Assembly: GCA_902614235.1 (NCBI GenBank)
Contig: CACMKG010000005.1
Coordinates: 1 to 64,000, forward strand
Direction of reading: 5' to 3'
Origin: an uncultured SAR86 cluster bacterium
GTDB taxonomy: Bacteria > Pseudomonadota > Gammaproteobacteria > Magnimaribacterales > AG-339-G14
DNA: 64,000 nt
This document shows positions 32,586 through 42,609 of this stretch, one piece after another; the stretch's first letter is position 1, and each line of letters opens with the position of its first letter. The notes under the pieces were generated by a model. The model saw only the letters and a list, made by a program, of their open reading frames with translations, was not told the DNA's origin and did no database searches. A program made the translations under genes and the position numbers.

Positions 32586-34815
32586 AGAAGAAAGTTTACC
32601 GATTGGAGGATACGCAGAGAAAGCTTACCTGGAGTATTCCATGTATGTCATTTTGGATAGAGCTTTGCCTTTTGTGGGCGATGGACTCAAACCCGTGCAG
32701 AGAAGAATTGTATATGCGATGTCTGAACTGGGACTAAAATCTACTTCAAAATTTAAGAAAAGTGCAAGAACCGTTGGTGATGTCATTGGTAAATTTCATC
32801 CCCATGGAGACGGAGCTGCCTACGAAGCGATGGTCTTGATGGCACAAAGTTTCTCAACACGTTACCCTTTAATTGAGGGTCAAGGAAACTTCGGCTCTTT
32901 GGATGATCCTAAAAGTTTTGCAGCAATGCGTTACACCGAATGTCGACTTTCGGCATATGCTCAAACTTTGTTAAGTGAGATTTCTCAAGGTACCGTTGAT
33001 TGGATGCCAAATTTTGATGGCACTTTAATAGAGCCAAAATTTCTCTCGTCAAGATTGCCGAATGTATTATTGAATGGTGCTTCTGGGATAGCTGTTGGAA
33101 TGGCAACCGACATTCCGCCGCATAATTTGACCGATGTTGTAAAAGCTTCTATCTCTCTAATAGATAATCCAAAAATGACAGTCTCTGATTTGATGTCTTA
33201 CATTCCGAGCCCTGATTTTCCAACAAAAGCAGAAATTATCTCTTCTCCTGAAGAGATGTTGGAGATGTATTCGACTGGTAGAGGTTCAGTAAAGCTGAGA
33301 GCTACCTACGAAATAGAGGAAGGCGAGATTGTGATTACTGCTTTGCCATACCAAGTTTCGACTTCAAAAATATTGGAGCAAATTGCTGCTCAGGTTGAAA
33401 CCAAGAAAATAAATATGATTGATGACTTAAGAGATGAAAGCGATGAGGATAATCCTTCAAGAATAATTGTGGTTCCGAGGTCTAATAGGATTGATAAAGC
33501 TGCTTTAATGAGTCACCTTTTTGCTACAACAGATTTAGAAAAAAATATCAGAGTTAACATAAACGCTATTGGGTTGAATGGTAAACCACAGGTTTTTGAT
33601 TTAAAAAAAATACTCAAGGAATGGCTTAAATTTAGAACCGACACTGTTAAAAGAAGGCTTCAAAATCGTTTGGATTGGGTTAACGACCGATTGCATATTT
33701 TAGAGGGACTTTTAGTTGCTTATTTGAATTTGGATAAAGTGATAAAAATTATTCGAACACATGACAAGCCAAAAAAAGAACTTATGAATAAATTCAAACT
33801 TTCTGAAATTCAAGCAAACGCGATTCTAGATATAAGGCTTAGACAATTGGCTAAGCTTGAAGAAGAAGCAATCTTATCAGAAAAAAATGAGCTCTCTCAA
33901 GAAGCAAAAGATATTGAAAAGACCTTAAGTTCGACCAGCAGATTAAAAACTTTGATTAAAAAAGAACTTAAAGAGGATTTAGAAGAATTTGGTGACGAAA
34001 GAAACAGCTCTTTGACGGAAGCCGAAGAATCAAAAGCGTTTGACGAAAAAGAGTTAATTTCCAATGACCCTATGACAGTAGTTTTATCTCAAAGAGGCTG
34101 GATTAGAGCTGCAAAAGGTCATGATGTTGATGCTGAATCACTCCAATATAGAGAAGGAGATGGATATCTCTCTTCTACTAAAGCGAGGAATAGTCAAAAC
34201 GCAGTGATTTTAGATAATTTTGGGAAAGCTTACTCTATACCAATTCATAAGTTGCCAAGTGCTAGAGGTCAGGGCGATCCTGTTTCAGGAAGCATCAATG
34301 CTCAATCAGGTGCTTTCTTTTCAGGAGTCGTGGCTGGAACTGACGAAGATCTTTGTATCCTAGCAACTAATGCAGGCTATGGATTCATAGCCAAAATCTC
34401 TGACTTGCAAACAAAGAATAAATCTGGAAAGGCAGCTATAAATGTTAAAGGTGCCAAGCCACTGGATCCTAAAACTATAAAATCCATTGAAGACTCTTAT
34501 ATCGTTTCTATATCGAGTGAAGGAAAAATGCTTCTTATCGAAGCTACAGATTTACCTATTTTGTCGAAAGGAAAAGGAAATAAAATAATTTCAATTGATA
34601 AAACTAAACACGCAGCAGCAGAAGATGAATTGTTACATCTTGTTGTTTTGCCTAAAGGCGGGTCCTTAAAGTTAAATAGTGGAAAACAACACTATGTTAT
34701 TAAACCAAATGATTTAAATAATTTTGTTGGGACAAGAGGTAGAAAAGGAAACTTTTTACCAAAAGGATTCAGAAGGGTGGATTCTACTGAAGTCATTGTT
34801 CCAGAAAATAATTAA
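32578..34815 (+). CDS. parC: DNA topoisomerase IV subunit A
   Basis: [47 protein letters not shown] catalytic Tyr; 745 aa is ParC-length. Confidence 0.95.
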   Translation: MSKEESLPIGGYAEKAYLEYSMYVILDRALPFVGDGLKPVQRRIVYAMSELGLKSTSKFKKSARTVGDVIGKFHPHGDGAAYEAMVLMAQSFSTRYPLIEGQGNFGSLDDPKSFAAMRYTECRLSAYAQTLLSEISQGTVDWMPNFDGTLIEPKFLSSRLPNVLLNGASGIAVGMATDIPPHNLTDVVKASISLIDNPKMTVSDLMSYIPSPDFPTKAEIISSPEEMLEMYSTGRGSVKLRATYEIEEGEIVITALPYQVSTSKILEQIAAQVETKKINMIDDLRDESDEDNPSRIIVVPRSNRIDKAALMSHLFATTDLEKNIRVNINAIGLNGKPQVFDLKKILKEWLKFRTDTVKRRLQNRLDWVNDRLHILEGLLVAYLNLDKVIKIIRTHDKPKKELMNKFKLSEIQANAILDIRLRQLAKLEEEAILSEKNELSQEAKDIEKTLSSTSRLKTLIKKELKEDLEEFGDERNSSLTEAEESKAFDEKELISNDPMTVVLSQRGWIRAAKGHDVDAESLQYREGDGYLSSTKARNSQNAVILDNFGKAYSIPIHKLPSARGQGDPVSGSINAQSGAFFSGVVAGTDEDLCILATNAGYGFIAKISDLQTKNKSGKAAINVKGAKPLDPKTIKSIEDSYIVSISSEGKMLLIEATDLPILSKGKGNKIISIDKTKHAAAEDELLHLVVLPKGGSLKLNSGKQHYVIKPNDLNNFVGTRGRKGNFLPKGFRRVDSTEVIVPENN

Positions 34816-34851
34816 GTTGAGATATACTCTTTCGAATAATAGGAGACGTAA

Positions 34852-35538
34852 ATGTCAAAACCAGTTTTAAACTTAGATTTATACAAAAATTATAAATCAG
34901 ATTTTCCACCTGATGCTTTTCATCACGTTGCTTGGAAGACAATGCAGTATGAAAAAATGGTAGATTTTTACACTAGATTATTTGGGTGTGAGGCACTTTA
35001 CGAAAGCGATCAAATTACTTTTTTAGCTTTTGATCAAGAACATCATAGAGTAGCAATTGCTAACACTTCCCCTGTTTTGGAGAGAGTCGGTTTTATCCCA
35101 AGATTAATCATCAAAGTCAAAAATTGGATGAATAAAAATCTTCCAGATACAGTAGGACTAGATCACATTTCATATTTGTTAAATCCTATAGATAAGTGGT
35201 TTGAGTTTTATCAAAATGCAAAAAATAACGGCATAGAACCACACTGGACAATTAATCATGGATGGATAACTGGAATGTACTACAAAGATCCAGATGGTCA
35301 CTTAGTCGAAATATTTTTTGAGCACTGGCGCAATCAAGATGAATTCAAATCTAATATTGCGCCAGATTTTATTGAAGAGCCAGTGGGAACGAATATGGAT
35401 ATAGAAGTGCTTTATGAAATGTTTAAAAATGGCGCAACCTTTGAAGAATTAATCGTAAAAGGAAATACTGTGCCTGAGGGTAAAAAACCGGTTTTTGGAA
35501 TGGAAGCGGTAATGAATATGAGGAAAAAATTTAAATAA
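34852..35538 (+). CDS. VOC/glyoxalase-fold protein (extradiol dioxygenase-like)
   Basis: FHHVAWKTMQYEKMVDFYTRLFGCEALYESD, GMYYKDPDGHLVEIFFE. Confidence 0.85.
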   Translation: MSKPVLNLDLYKNYKSDFPPDAFHHVAWKTMQYEKMVDFYTRLFGCEALYESDQITFLAFDQEHHRVAIANTSPVLERVGFIPRLIIKVKNWMNKNLPDTVGLDHISYLLNPIDKWFEFYQNAKNNGIEPHWTINHGWITGMYYKDPDGHLVEIFFEHWRNQDEFKSNIAPDFIEEPVGTNMDIEVLYEMFKNGATFEELIVKGNTVPEGKKPVFGMEAVMNMRKKFK

Positions 35539-35546
35539 GCTAACTA

Positions 35547-36296
35547 ATGATTAGAAGTTTATTTCTTTCATTAATCCTTTTTTTTCTTGTTAGTTGCGTG
35601 GCTCCTGGAACTACTTTTGAGGAGCTAGATCAAACTCAAATAGACGAAGCCATTGCGATTATAAAAAATACAGAACTCGATAAACCTGTTGAAAGAACAA
35701 GAAAAGAATCCGTAGTATTAGTCGAAGATATCATTGAAAAGATTTCACCAGTTACAGATAAATGGTGTGATGAAAATAACATTCCTGATGTTAGATGCAA
35801 TTGGAAAGTAAATTATCTAGATGATGACATGTTTAATGCTTTTGCATCTGGTAGAAATACAATTACTTATACAAAAGGCTTAATGAATGGCGTTGCTTCT
35901 GAAGAAGAAGTAGCATTTGTTATTGCTCATGAAATAGCTCATCACTTAGGCAATCATGTCGCCAATGCACAAAGGAATATTTTACTGGGTAGTTTGGCTG
36001 GAAGGGTTTTAGGGAGTGTCATAGACGGATCCGACGATTTAATTTCTCAAACTACAGACTTAGGAGCAAGGTTTGGATCTTTGGTTTTTTCCAGGGATCA
36101 AGAAAAAGAGGCAGATTATTTTTCTTTGTTGATCTTAAAAGATTCTGGATATGATTTGCTGGAAGCAAGAAATATTATTATTAGAATGGCACAAAAATCA
36201 GAAAGAGATGATCGATCTACTTTTTTTGATACACATCCTACTGGACCGGAAAGGTTGGCTAGGTTTAATGAGGTTTATAAGGAGTTTTTAAAGTAA
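35547..36296 (+). CDS. M48 family metallopeptidase (lipoprotein)
   Basis: Lipobox LVSC; FVIAHEIAHHLGNHVAN HExxH motif; QEKEADYFSLLILKDSGYD; DTHPTGPERLARF. Confidence 0.93.
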   Translation: MIRSLFLSLILFFLVSCVAPGTTFEELDQTQIDEAIAIIKNTELDKPVERTRKESVVLVEDIIEKISPVTDKWCDENNIPDVRCNWKVNYLDDDMFNAFASGRNTITYTKGLMNGVASEEEVAFVIAHEIAHHLGNHVANAQRNILLGSLAGRVLGSVIDGSDDLISQTTDLGARFGSLVFSRDQEKEADYFSLLILKDSGYDLLEARNIIIRMAQKSERDDRSTFFDTHPTGPERLARFNEVYKEFLK

Positions 36297-36313
36297 TTAT
36301 TTGCTTGAAAAAA

Positions 36314-36335
36314 AAGGGGCATAGAAATGCCCCTT
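36314..36335. terminator. bidirectional intrinsic terminator between M48 peptidase and OMP gene
   Basis: Perfect 9-bp stem aaggggcat-agaa-atgcccctt, A-tract on the left and T-rich stretch on the right, between convergent genes. Confidence 0.85.
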
Positions 36336-36353
36336 AATTTTAAGATATGATCT

Positions 36354-36836
36354 TCAAAAAAGTAATTTAAGAGATACTTGGTTCATTTCTTCTATGTCTT
36401 CGTAACCTAGTCTAAACATATTGTCTGAATTAGGAATCGAGAACATAACTCCGACACCGAAACCCAAGTCAGTATCGCTAGCTGAAGCGCTTAAAGCGCC
36501 TGCGGTTGCCGTAGCTTCAATATTTCCCCAAATCGCATTAACGTAAAAATTGTCATTGATATTATAAAAACCTCTAACAAAGAAACTAGTATCAAGTTCA
36601 GCTGTTACAGACCCAAGACTATCATCACCAATACCTTCTGCAATGCCGACTTCTGCTGCAAATCCATTATCGAAGGATCTAAAAGCGGTTAATTCTAATG
36701 AACCTAAACTTAAAGAATCTCCTTCGTTAATAATGTCATCCCATGAAGAAGTTGTATAACCTACTCCAAATTTTGTGTCGTCAGCTTGGATGTAGAAAGT
36801 TCCAAACGCCAGGATTATTAATAGTATTTTTTTCAT
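36354..36836 (-). CDS. small outer-membrane beta-barrel protein
   Basis: Signal peptide, alternating beta-strand pattern, C-terminal aromatic beta-signal ...NQVSLKLLF; strong RBS aggaggg upstream. Confidence 0.78.
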   Translation of the reverse strand: MKKILLIILAFGTFYIQADDTKFGVGYTTSSWDDIINEGDSLSLGSLELTAFRSFDNGFAAEVGIAEGIGDDSLGSVTAELDTSFFVRGFYNINDNFYVNAIWGNIEATATAGALSASASDTDLGFGVGVMFSIPNSDNMFRLGYEDIEEMNQVSLKLLF

Positions 36837-37000
36837 TTAGCCCTCCTAAAATGAAATTAAAAAATGAAACAAACTTTCTGTTTCACAATTCCATTGACTA
36901 TCGAAAGGCCGAAGCATCCTGCTCCTTAGCAATATGTCTCTTAAATACTATAAACTTAATCTTTTAAATTGGGAATAGTAAAGTACGACAGTATGTCATA

Positions 37001-38194
37001 TTACTTAATCTTCTTTATAGCCTTTTCAAAACGTTTGAAGCCTTCTGTTATTTCTTGATCATCGATAATGAGAGAAGGAGCCAATCTAATCGTTTTATCT
37101 CCTGAGGCTTGCACTAGAATTAATCTTTGCTTGTAACATTCATTTATAAAATCTGCTGCCTTAATTTTTTTAAAGTCACAACAAATCCAAAGTCCTGCCG
37201 ATCTAATATCTTTAAATAAATTATATTTTTCAGATAATTTATTTAGTTCTTGATTGAATTTAATAGTTTTTTGGATGACTCCTGTTAAAACTTTTTTAGT
37301 CGAAATTATTTCCACTACTTTTTTTGCAACTTCGCAAGCTAAAGGATTTCCACCGAAAGTACTGCCATGAGTTCCTGGCTGAAACGCCTGAGCAATTTTG
37401 GTTGTGGTTAAAGTTGCGCCAATTGGTATTCCTCCGCCTAAGCCTTTAGCTAAGGTTGAGATATCGGGAGTGACACCATAGCCCAAGTAGGCCATCAATG
37501 AGCCTGTTCTGCCAATACCACTTTGAACCTCATCAAAAATAAGCAGGCAATCGTTATCATCTGCTAATTTTCTAAGACCTTCTAAGAAAGGATTTTCTGC
37601 TCTGATTATTCCTGATTCACCCAGTATTGGCTCAATAAAAATTGCTGCAGTTTTTTTGCTTATTACTTTTTTTACTGATTTTAGGTCGTTGAAAGTAGCT
37701 CTTTTAAAGCCTTTAAGAAGTGGCCCAAAACCAGTTTTTTGAATTTTAGAATCTCCAGCAGTGATGTTAAGCATGGATCGACCATGAAAAGCTTTAGTAA
37801 AGACTATAATCTCATGTTTTTCAGGTTTCTTCTGATCAAAAAAATATTTTCTGGCTAATTTAATAGCTGCCTCATTGGCTTCATTTCCAGAATTAGAGAA
37901 AAAAACTTTGTCAGCAAAAGTTTTTTCGGCAAGCATTTCACTTAACTCCAGAGCTGGTTTGTTAAAAAGATAATTACTAACGTGCCAGAGTTTAGAAGAT
38001 TGTTCTTTGAGAACTTTATTTAGTGCGGGATGAGAATGCCCGAGGCATGTGACGGCAATGCCTCCTCCAAAATCTACATAATCTTTGCCTTTATCATCCC
38101 AAAGCATAGATTTTTTTCCTTTGACAGGAATAAATTCTGCAGGGGCATAATTTGGCATCAATGCCGTTCTATCAATAGAATTATTTTTTTTCAT
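37001..38194 (-). CDS. argD: acetylornithine aminotransferase family protein
   Basis: Class III aminotransferase: VFFSNSGNEANEAAIKLARKY, LIFDEVQSGIGRTGSLMAY, STLAKGLGGGIPIGA, HGSTFGGNPLA. Confidence 0.92.
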   Translation of the reverse strand: MKKNNSIDRTALMPNYAPAEFIPVKGKKSMLWDDKGKDYVDFGGGIAVTCLGHSHPALNKVLKEQSSKLWHVSNYLFNKPALELSEMLAEKTFADKVFFSNSGNEANEAAIKLARKYFFDQKKPEKHEIIVFTKAFHGRSMLNITAGDSKIQKTGFGPLLKGFKRATFNDLKSVKKVISKKTAAIFIEPILGESGIIRAENPFLEGLRKLADDNDCLLIFDEVQSGIGRTGSLMAYLGYGVTPDISTLAKGLGGGIPIGATLTTTKIAQAFQPGTHGSTFGGNPLACEVAKKVVEIISTKKVLTGVIQKTIKFNQELNKLSEKYNLFKDIRSAGLWICCDFKKIKAADFINECYKQRLILVQASGDKTIRLAPSLIIDDQEITEGFKRFEKAIKKIK

Positions 38195-38248
38195 TAAATA
38201 TAATTTTTTTTAAAATAGTCATAATGACTTTTAAAGTATTATTAAAAC

Positions 38249-38737
38249 ATGGTTATAGCAGATCGTCTCAACTCTGATAATTCTTTTAGAGTTTCAATCA
38301 CCCCTAATCGTTCGATTTCTTGGCGTGGTAATTTAATATTCGTTTTTTTAGTTTCTGTGCCTTTAACCATAATAGCTTTGGGATTTTTGTATGTTGGAGC
38401 ACCTATTATTTTGCCTTTTGCTGGCTTAGAGATTCTACTAGTTCTTACTGCTTTATATTTTGTTTTCAAAGATGCAAATAGAAAAGAAATTCTTACATTC
38501 ACTCCTGAAAAATTAATTATCGAAAAAGGTAGATTGAGACCAGAAACAACAACAGAATTTGTCAGAGAGTGGGCTTATGTATTTGTTGAAAAGGCCACTC
38601 ACCCCTGGTATCCGCTGCATATAGTTATCTCTTCAAAAGGTGAAAGAGTGCCGATAGGAGATTTCCTAACGGAAGAAGATAAAAAAATTCTTATTGAAAA
38701 GATGGATGAAATTATCCAAGAATTAAGAACTGCGTAA
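38249..38737 (+). CDS. DUF2244 family membrane protein
   Basis: Two TM helices after ITPNRSISWRGN; ERVPIGDFLTEEDKKIL C-terminus. Confidence 0.75.
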   Translation: MVIADRLNSDNSFRVSITPNRSISWRGNLIFVFLVSVPLTIIALGFLYVGAPIILPFAGLEILLVLTALYFVFKDANRKEILTFTPEKLIIEKGRLRPETTTEFVREWAYVFVEKATHPWYPLHIVISSKGERVPIGDFLTEEDKKILIEKMDEIIQELRTA

Positions 38738-38739
38738 GC

Positions 38740-39906
38740 TTACTTTGCTCTTTGATTAAATCTGCGACCAATCATAGCTGAAGCGATATTGACTTTCTGC
38801 ACATCAATTGTGCCGCCTGCAATTCCCCAGCCAAAAGAATCTCTTACTTTGCGCTCCATGCCATATTCTTTATTAAAACCATAACCGCCCATTAATTGCA
38901 TCGCGGTTGTTGTAACTTCTCTGGAAATTTCATTAGCAAAACATTTTGCAGAGCTTGATTCTAAAATGTCAGGCAGTCCGTTTGCCGCATTAAATACCGC
39001 ACGATGGATTAGCAGACGAGAAGCTTCAACCTTCATCAACATATCAGCTAATTTGATTTGAACGGCTTGAAAATCAACAATGGGTTTTCCAAACTGTTCT
39101 CTTTCTTGAACATAATTTTGAACATAGTCCAAGGCAGAAGAAGCTTGAGCGAGAGCCATTGTGGCATTTCCACATCTTTCTAAATCAAAAGTCTCCATGA
39201 GCTTTTTAAAGCCATCTTCAGGTTCTACGAGAAGATTTTCAATTGGTACCTCAACGTTATCAAAATAAATATCTGCAGAGGGGATCCCTCGCCAACCCAT
39301 GAGGTTTTCATTATTTCCAAAAGTCAAACCAGGAGTATCAATATCTACAAATACCGCTCCAATGCCTTTAGCTGCCGGAGCATCTGACATTCTTGCGTAG
39401 ACTACATAGCCATCAGAATGACCAGCACCAGAACACCAGCGCTTATTTCCATTGATAACAATTTTATCACCTTTTATTTCTGCCTTAGTTTTCAAGTCGG
39501 TCAATCCAGTACCCGCTCCTGGTTCAGACATACTCACGGCGACAACCATTTCACCGCTGCAAACTTTGGGGATAACCCTTTCTTTTAAAGCGTCAGTTGC
39601 AAAATGTTGTAGAACTTTTACAGGTCCAGCATTTGCTTCAAAAACTGGCCAGCCAACTGCAGAAGAGATTTTTCCAAATTCTTCTAAAATAATAATTGCT
39701 TCTAAATTTGTAAGACCTTGACCACCATATTCGGTAGGTGTATTGACGCCAAGAAAACCCATCTCACCAATTTTCATTAAGGCGTCTTTAGGGACAGGAT
39801 CGCCTGTTTCTTCCAATTCATCTGCTAAAGCTGGTAGCTCATTTTGCGCATATTCTCGTGCAACTTTTTGTAGTTCTAGTTGTTCTGGTGTTAGTTTGAA
39901 ATCCAT
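38740..39906 (-). CDS. acyl-CoA dehydrogenase
   Basis: MDFKLTPEQLELQKVAREYAQNELPALA, AVSMSEPGAGTGLTDL, RVRDSFGWGIAGGT; start moved from 39939 to the ATG at 39906. Confidence 0.93.
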   Translation of the reverse strand: MDFKLTPEQLELQKVAREYAQNELPALADELEETGDPVPKDALMKIGEMGFLGVNTPTEYGGQGLTNLEAIIILEEFGKISSAVGWPVFEANAGPVKVLQHFATDALKERVIPKVCSGEMVVAVSMSEPGAGTGLTDLKTKAEIKGDKIVINGNKRWCSGAGHSDGYVVYARMSDAPAAKGIGAVFVDIDTPGLTFGNNENLMGWRGIPSADIYFDNVEVPIENLLVEPEDGFKKLMETFDLERCGNATMALAQASSALDYVQNYVQEREQFGKPIVDFQAVQIKLADMLMKVEASRLLIHRAVFNAANGLPDILESSSAKCFANEISREVTTTAMQLMGGYGFNKEYGMERKVRDSFGWGIAGGTIDVQKVNIASAMIGRRFNQRAK

Positions 39907-39956
39907 AATTTTTTTAATTTTGCGAGCAATTATACACATTGAGTTAAAATATCGAC

Positions 39957-40370
39957 ATGCCCAAAGAGAATAAATATCCCATTCCGGAAGGATTCGAACC
40001 TATCCATCAAACTGAACATCATATTCGTAACATTGGTGAAGGCTTTTATAGGCGTGATGAAGAAGGTAATCTGATAATGGCATTTTGGATTAAAAAAGAA
40101 AATTGTAATTCAGCTGATGTTGCTCATGGAGGCATGCTAATGAGTATTGCTGATTATTCGTTAGCTTCTGCCTCGATGCCTTCAAGGAATAAATATGTTG
40201 CAACAATAAGCTTTAGATCAGAATTCATCGCTCCTGCCAAGATACATTCATTAGCCGAAGTTCATACTTCAATAACAAGAGCAACTAAATCCTTAGTCTT
40301 TGGCGAAGGTAAAATATTCTGCGATGGAGAAATTGTTTTCAGTTTTAGCGGAGTTGTAAAGAAAATATAA
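39957..40370 (+). CDS. PaaI-like hotdog-fold thioesterase
   Basis: NSADVAHGGMLMSIADYSLASAS thioesterase motif. Confidence 0.88.
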   Translation: MPKENKYPIPEGFEPIHQTEHHIRNIGEGFYRRDEEGNLIMAFWIKKENCNSADVAHGGMLMSIADYSLASASMPSRNKYVATISFRSEFIAPAKIHSLAEVHTSITRATKSLVFGEGKIFCDGEIVFSFSGVVKKI

Positions 40371-40395
40371 AAAAGGCTTCTTATAGAAGCCTTTT
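40371..40395. terminator. bidirectional intrinsic terminator
   Basis: aaaaggcttct-tat-agaagcctttt perfect inverted repeat with flanking A/T tracts between convergent genes. Confidence 0.88.
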
Positions 40396-40404
40396 TTAAA
40401 TAGA

Positions 40405-41190
40405 TTATTTAACCCAGGGCTTACCTAATCTTACCCTTTCCATTTGATAAACTCTTGGGCTGTCGCAACTTACCATTGAACCATAAGTTTCTAATTGCTT
40501 TAGAGGACCGCCATTATCTACAAAGGTTTGTGTCTCCTTTCCTCTTTGACTCCAAGAAGAATTTATATCCATCATTTTGAAATCAAAATCAGAATCTTGA
40601 GGTAAACCGGCCGTAGGGAAAATTCTAAATACTGGATCTTCTTTTTCTAATTTCTTTAGAAAAGCACTGTATTTAGCATCTGCTTTCAAAAGATCCGCAT
40701 AGGTTACACCATCATTAATTGAACAATCCGAAAAAGAAAAAATCTCCGAAGTTCTTGGACCAGCGTAATTATCCTTTCTATTTTCTTCATAGGTAAGCAA
40801 GCTTGCAGCAAAAGAATGACTATTGCATTTCCATACAGAGTTAAAACTTTCAGCAATTTCAGATCCATTTGCATAATAATTCTCAAGACTATTTCCCATT
40901 CCTTCAAAATTATCCCAAACACCCATCCAAATAAGGGTGTTTTCAAAATCAATGTTGCTTGCTGCAATTGGAGTCAATAAAAAAGCTGTATAAGACTTAT
41001 CCTTTGAGTCGTCGTTAAATTTATTCCATTTCTCAATGACATCATATAAATCAGCTTTTGTTTTTCCAGGTTGAAATTCACAATTAGCGTAAAATTCCAT
41101 TGGTGTAACGTTTGCTTGTTCTTGAGCTAACGAAATTGAAGAAACCGTCAGTAAAGTTAGTGACAATAAAATTTTTAAAATATTTCTCAT
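40405..41190 (-). CDS. secreted protein of unknown function with internally duplicated domain
   Basis: Signal peptide (MRNILKILLSLTLLTVSSISLAQ); NCEFQPGKTKADLYDVIEKWNKF resembles DCSINDGVTYADLLKADAKYSAF in the second half. Confidence 0.75.
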   Translation of the reverse strand: MRNILKILLSLTLLTVSSISLAQEQANVTPMEFYANCEFQPGKTKADLYDVIEKWNKFNDDSKDKSYTAFLLTPIAASNIDFENTLIWMGVWDNFEGMGNSLENYYANGSEIAESFNSVWKCNSHSFAASLLTYEENRKDNYAGPRTSEIFSFSDCSINDGVTYADLLKADAKYSAFLKKLEKEDPVFRIFPTAGLPQDSDFDFKMMDINSSWSQRGKETQTFVDNGGPLKQLETYGSMVSCDSPRVYQMERVRLGKPWVK

Positions 41191-41305
41191 TTTCTCTCCT
41201 TAAGAAATCCTCATTCCCATCATTGAGAATGGCTATAAAGATTAGCACTTAAGCTTTGAAAAAAAAATGAGGAATTAATAATTTTAACGAAATTAAGTCG
41301 TATAT

Positions 41306-42562
41306 TTAATTAAACTTTTTTAATTTCTTTTTTAATAGATCTTTCTTTAGAAAAGCTACATCAGGAATTCCAAGATTGAAATTAGTTTGGGCCTCACCTT
41401 GAATCAAAGGACTTAAATACTTTCTCCCTAAAGATGTAATTTTAAAACCATTTTTTGAGATAAACTTTTTTGGAACTGTTTTTTCTACATTTGCAACTTT
41501 CTTCAAAGATACAGTATCTATTTTCCATTTATAGGGTGCATCGCTTATTCTCTTTATAATTGGCATAACTGCAGTTTTTCCTGAAGTAGCAAGTTTTACT
41601 GCAAATTCTCCTACTGCATATGCCTGATCTAAATCTGTTTTAGATGCGATGTGTCTAGCTGAACGTTGAAGATAATCAGCCACAGCCCAATGATTTTTTA
41701 AACCAAGTTTTGAAATCATCCCTGACAATACTGGAGCCACTCCGCCAAGTTGCTTATGGCCAAAAGCATCGGTTAATCCTGAATCTGCTAGAAACTTACC
41801 ATTTTTCATCTGAGTTCCCTCTGAAGCAACAATTACACAAAAGCCATTTTTCCTAATAGTCTGTTTTACTTGAGTGAGAAATTTATTTTTTTCGAAGGGC
41901 ACTTCTGGTAACAAGATAATATGAGGCGGGTCTTCTGAATTAGATGACGCTAAACAAGATGCTGCTGCTATCCAACCAGCATGACGACCCATAACTTCTA
42001 AGATAAAGACCTTTGTTGAAGTTGCGGCCATACTTTTGACATCCAATCCGGCTTCAAGTGTTGAAGTTGCAACATACTTTGCGACCGAACCAAAACCAGG
42101 CGAACAATCAGTAAAGGGCAGATCATTATCTACAGTTTTTGGAATACCAATGCACTGAAGAGGAAACTTTAGCTTTTTAGCCATTTCAGATATCTTAAAG
42201 GTTGTGTCTTGACTATCGCCTCCGCCGTTATAAAAAAAATAATTAATATCATGAGCGGCAAAAACTTCAAAGAGACGTTCATACTCTTTTTTTTGTTTGA
42301 CTGGATCTTGCAATTTAAATCGACAGGAACCAAATGCACCACCAGGTGTATTTTTTAATTTAGCAATGGTAGTTTTTGATTCTTTCGAGGTATCAATCAA
42401 ATTTTCATTTAATGCCCCAAGAATACCATTCTCACCGCAAAGGACTTTATTGATTTTTTTTGATTTAGCAGCCGTCTCGATGACGCCACAGGCTGAAGCA
42501 TTAATTACCGCAGTAACGCCACCTGATTGGGCATAAAAAGCATTCTTTTTTGAATTCATCAT
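41306..42562 (-). CDS. 6-phosphofructokinase, probably pyrophosphate-dependent
   Basis: SGGVTAVINASACGVI, FFYNGGGDSQDTTFKI, GIPKTVDNDLPFTDCSPGFGSVAKY, VMGRHAGWIAA. Confidence 0.9.
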   Translation of the reverse strand: MMNSKKNAFYAQSGGVTAVINASACGVIETAAKSKKINKVLCGENGILGALNENLIDTSKESKTTIAKLKNTPGGAFGSCRFKLQDPVKQKKEYERLFEVFAAHDINYFFYNGGGDSQDTTFKISEMAKKLKFPLQCIGIPKTVDNDLPFTDCSPGFGSVAKYVATSTLEAGLDVKSMAATSTKVFILEVMGRHAGWIAAASCLASSNSEDPPHIILLPEVPFEKNKFLTQVKQTIRKNGFCVIVASEGTQMKNGKFLADSGLTDAFGHKQLGGVAPVLSGMISKLGLKNHWAVADYLQRSARHIASKTDLDQAYAVGEFAVKLATSGKTAVMPIIKRISDAPYKWKIDTVSLKKVANVEKTVPKKFISKNGFKITSLGRKYLSPLIQGEAQTNFNLGIPDVAFLKKDLLKKKLKKFN

Positions 42563-42609
42563 GAGAAATATAACTGAAAAAAGTAGTTCTGGAAAAAGAT
42601 ATAATCAGC

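Noticed and set aside
41205-41240. CATTCCCATCATTGAGAATG imperfect inverted repeat upstream of the secreted duplicated protein
   Set aside because: 5-bp arms only with a mismatched centre; too weak to call as an operator or terminator without comparative data.
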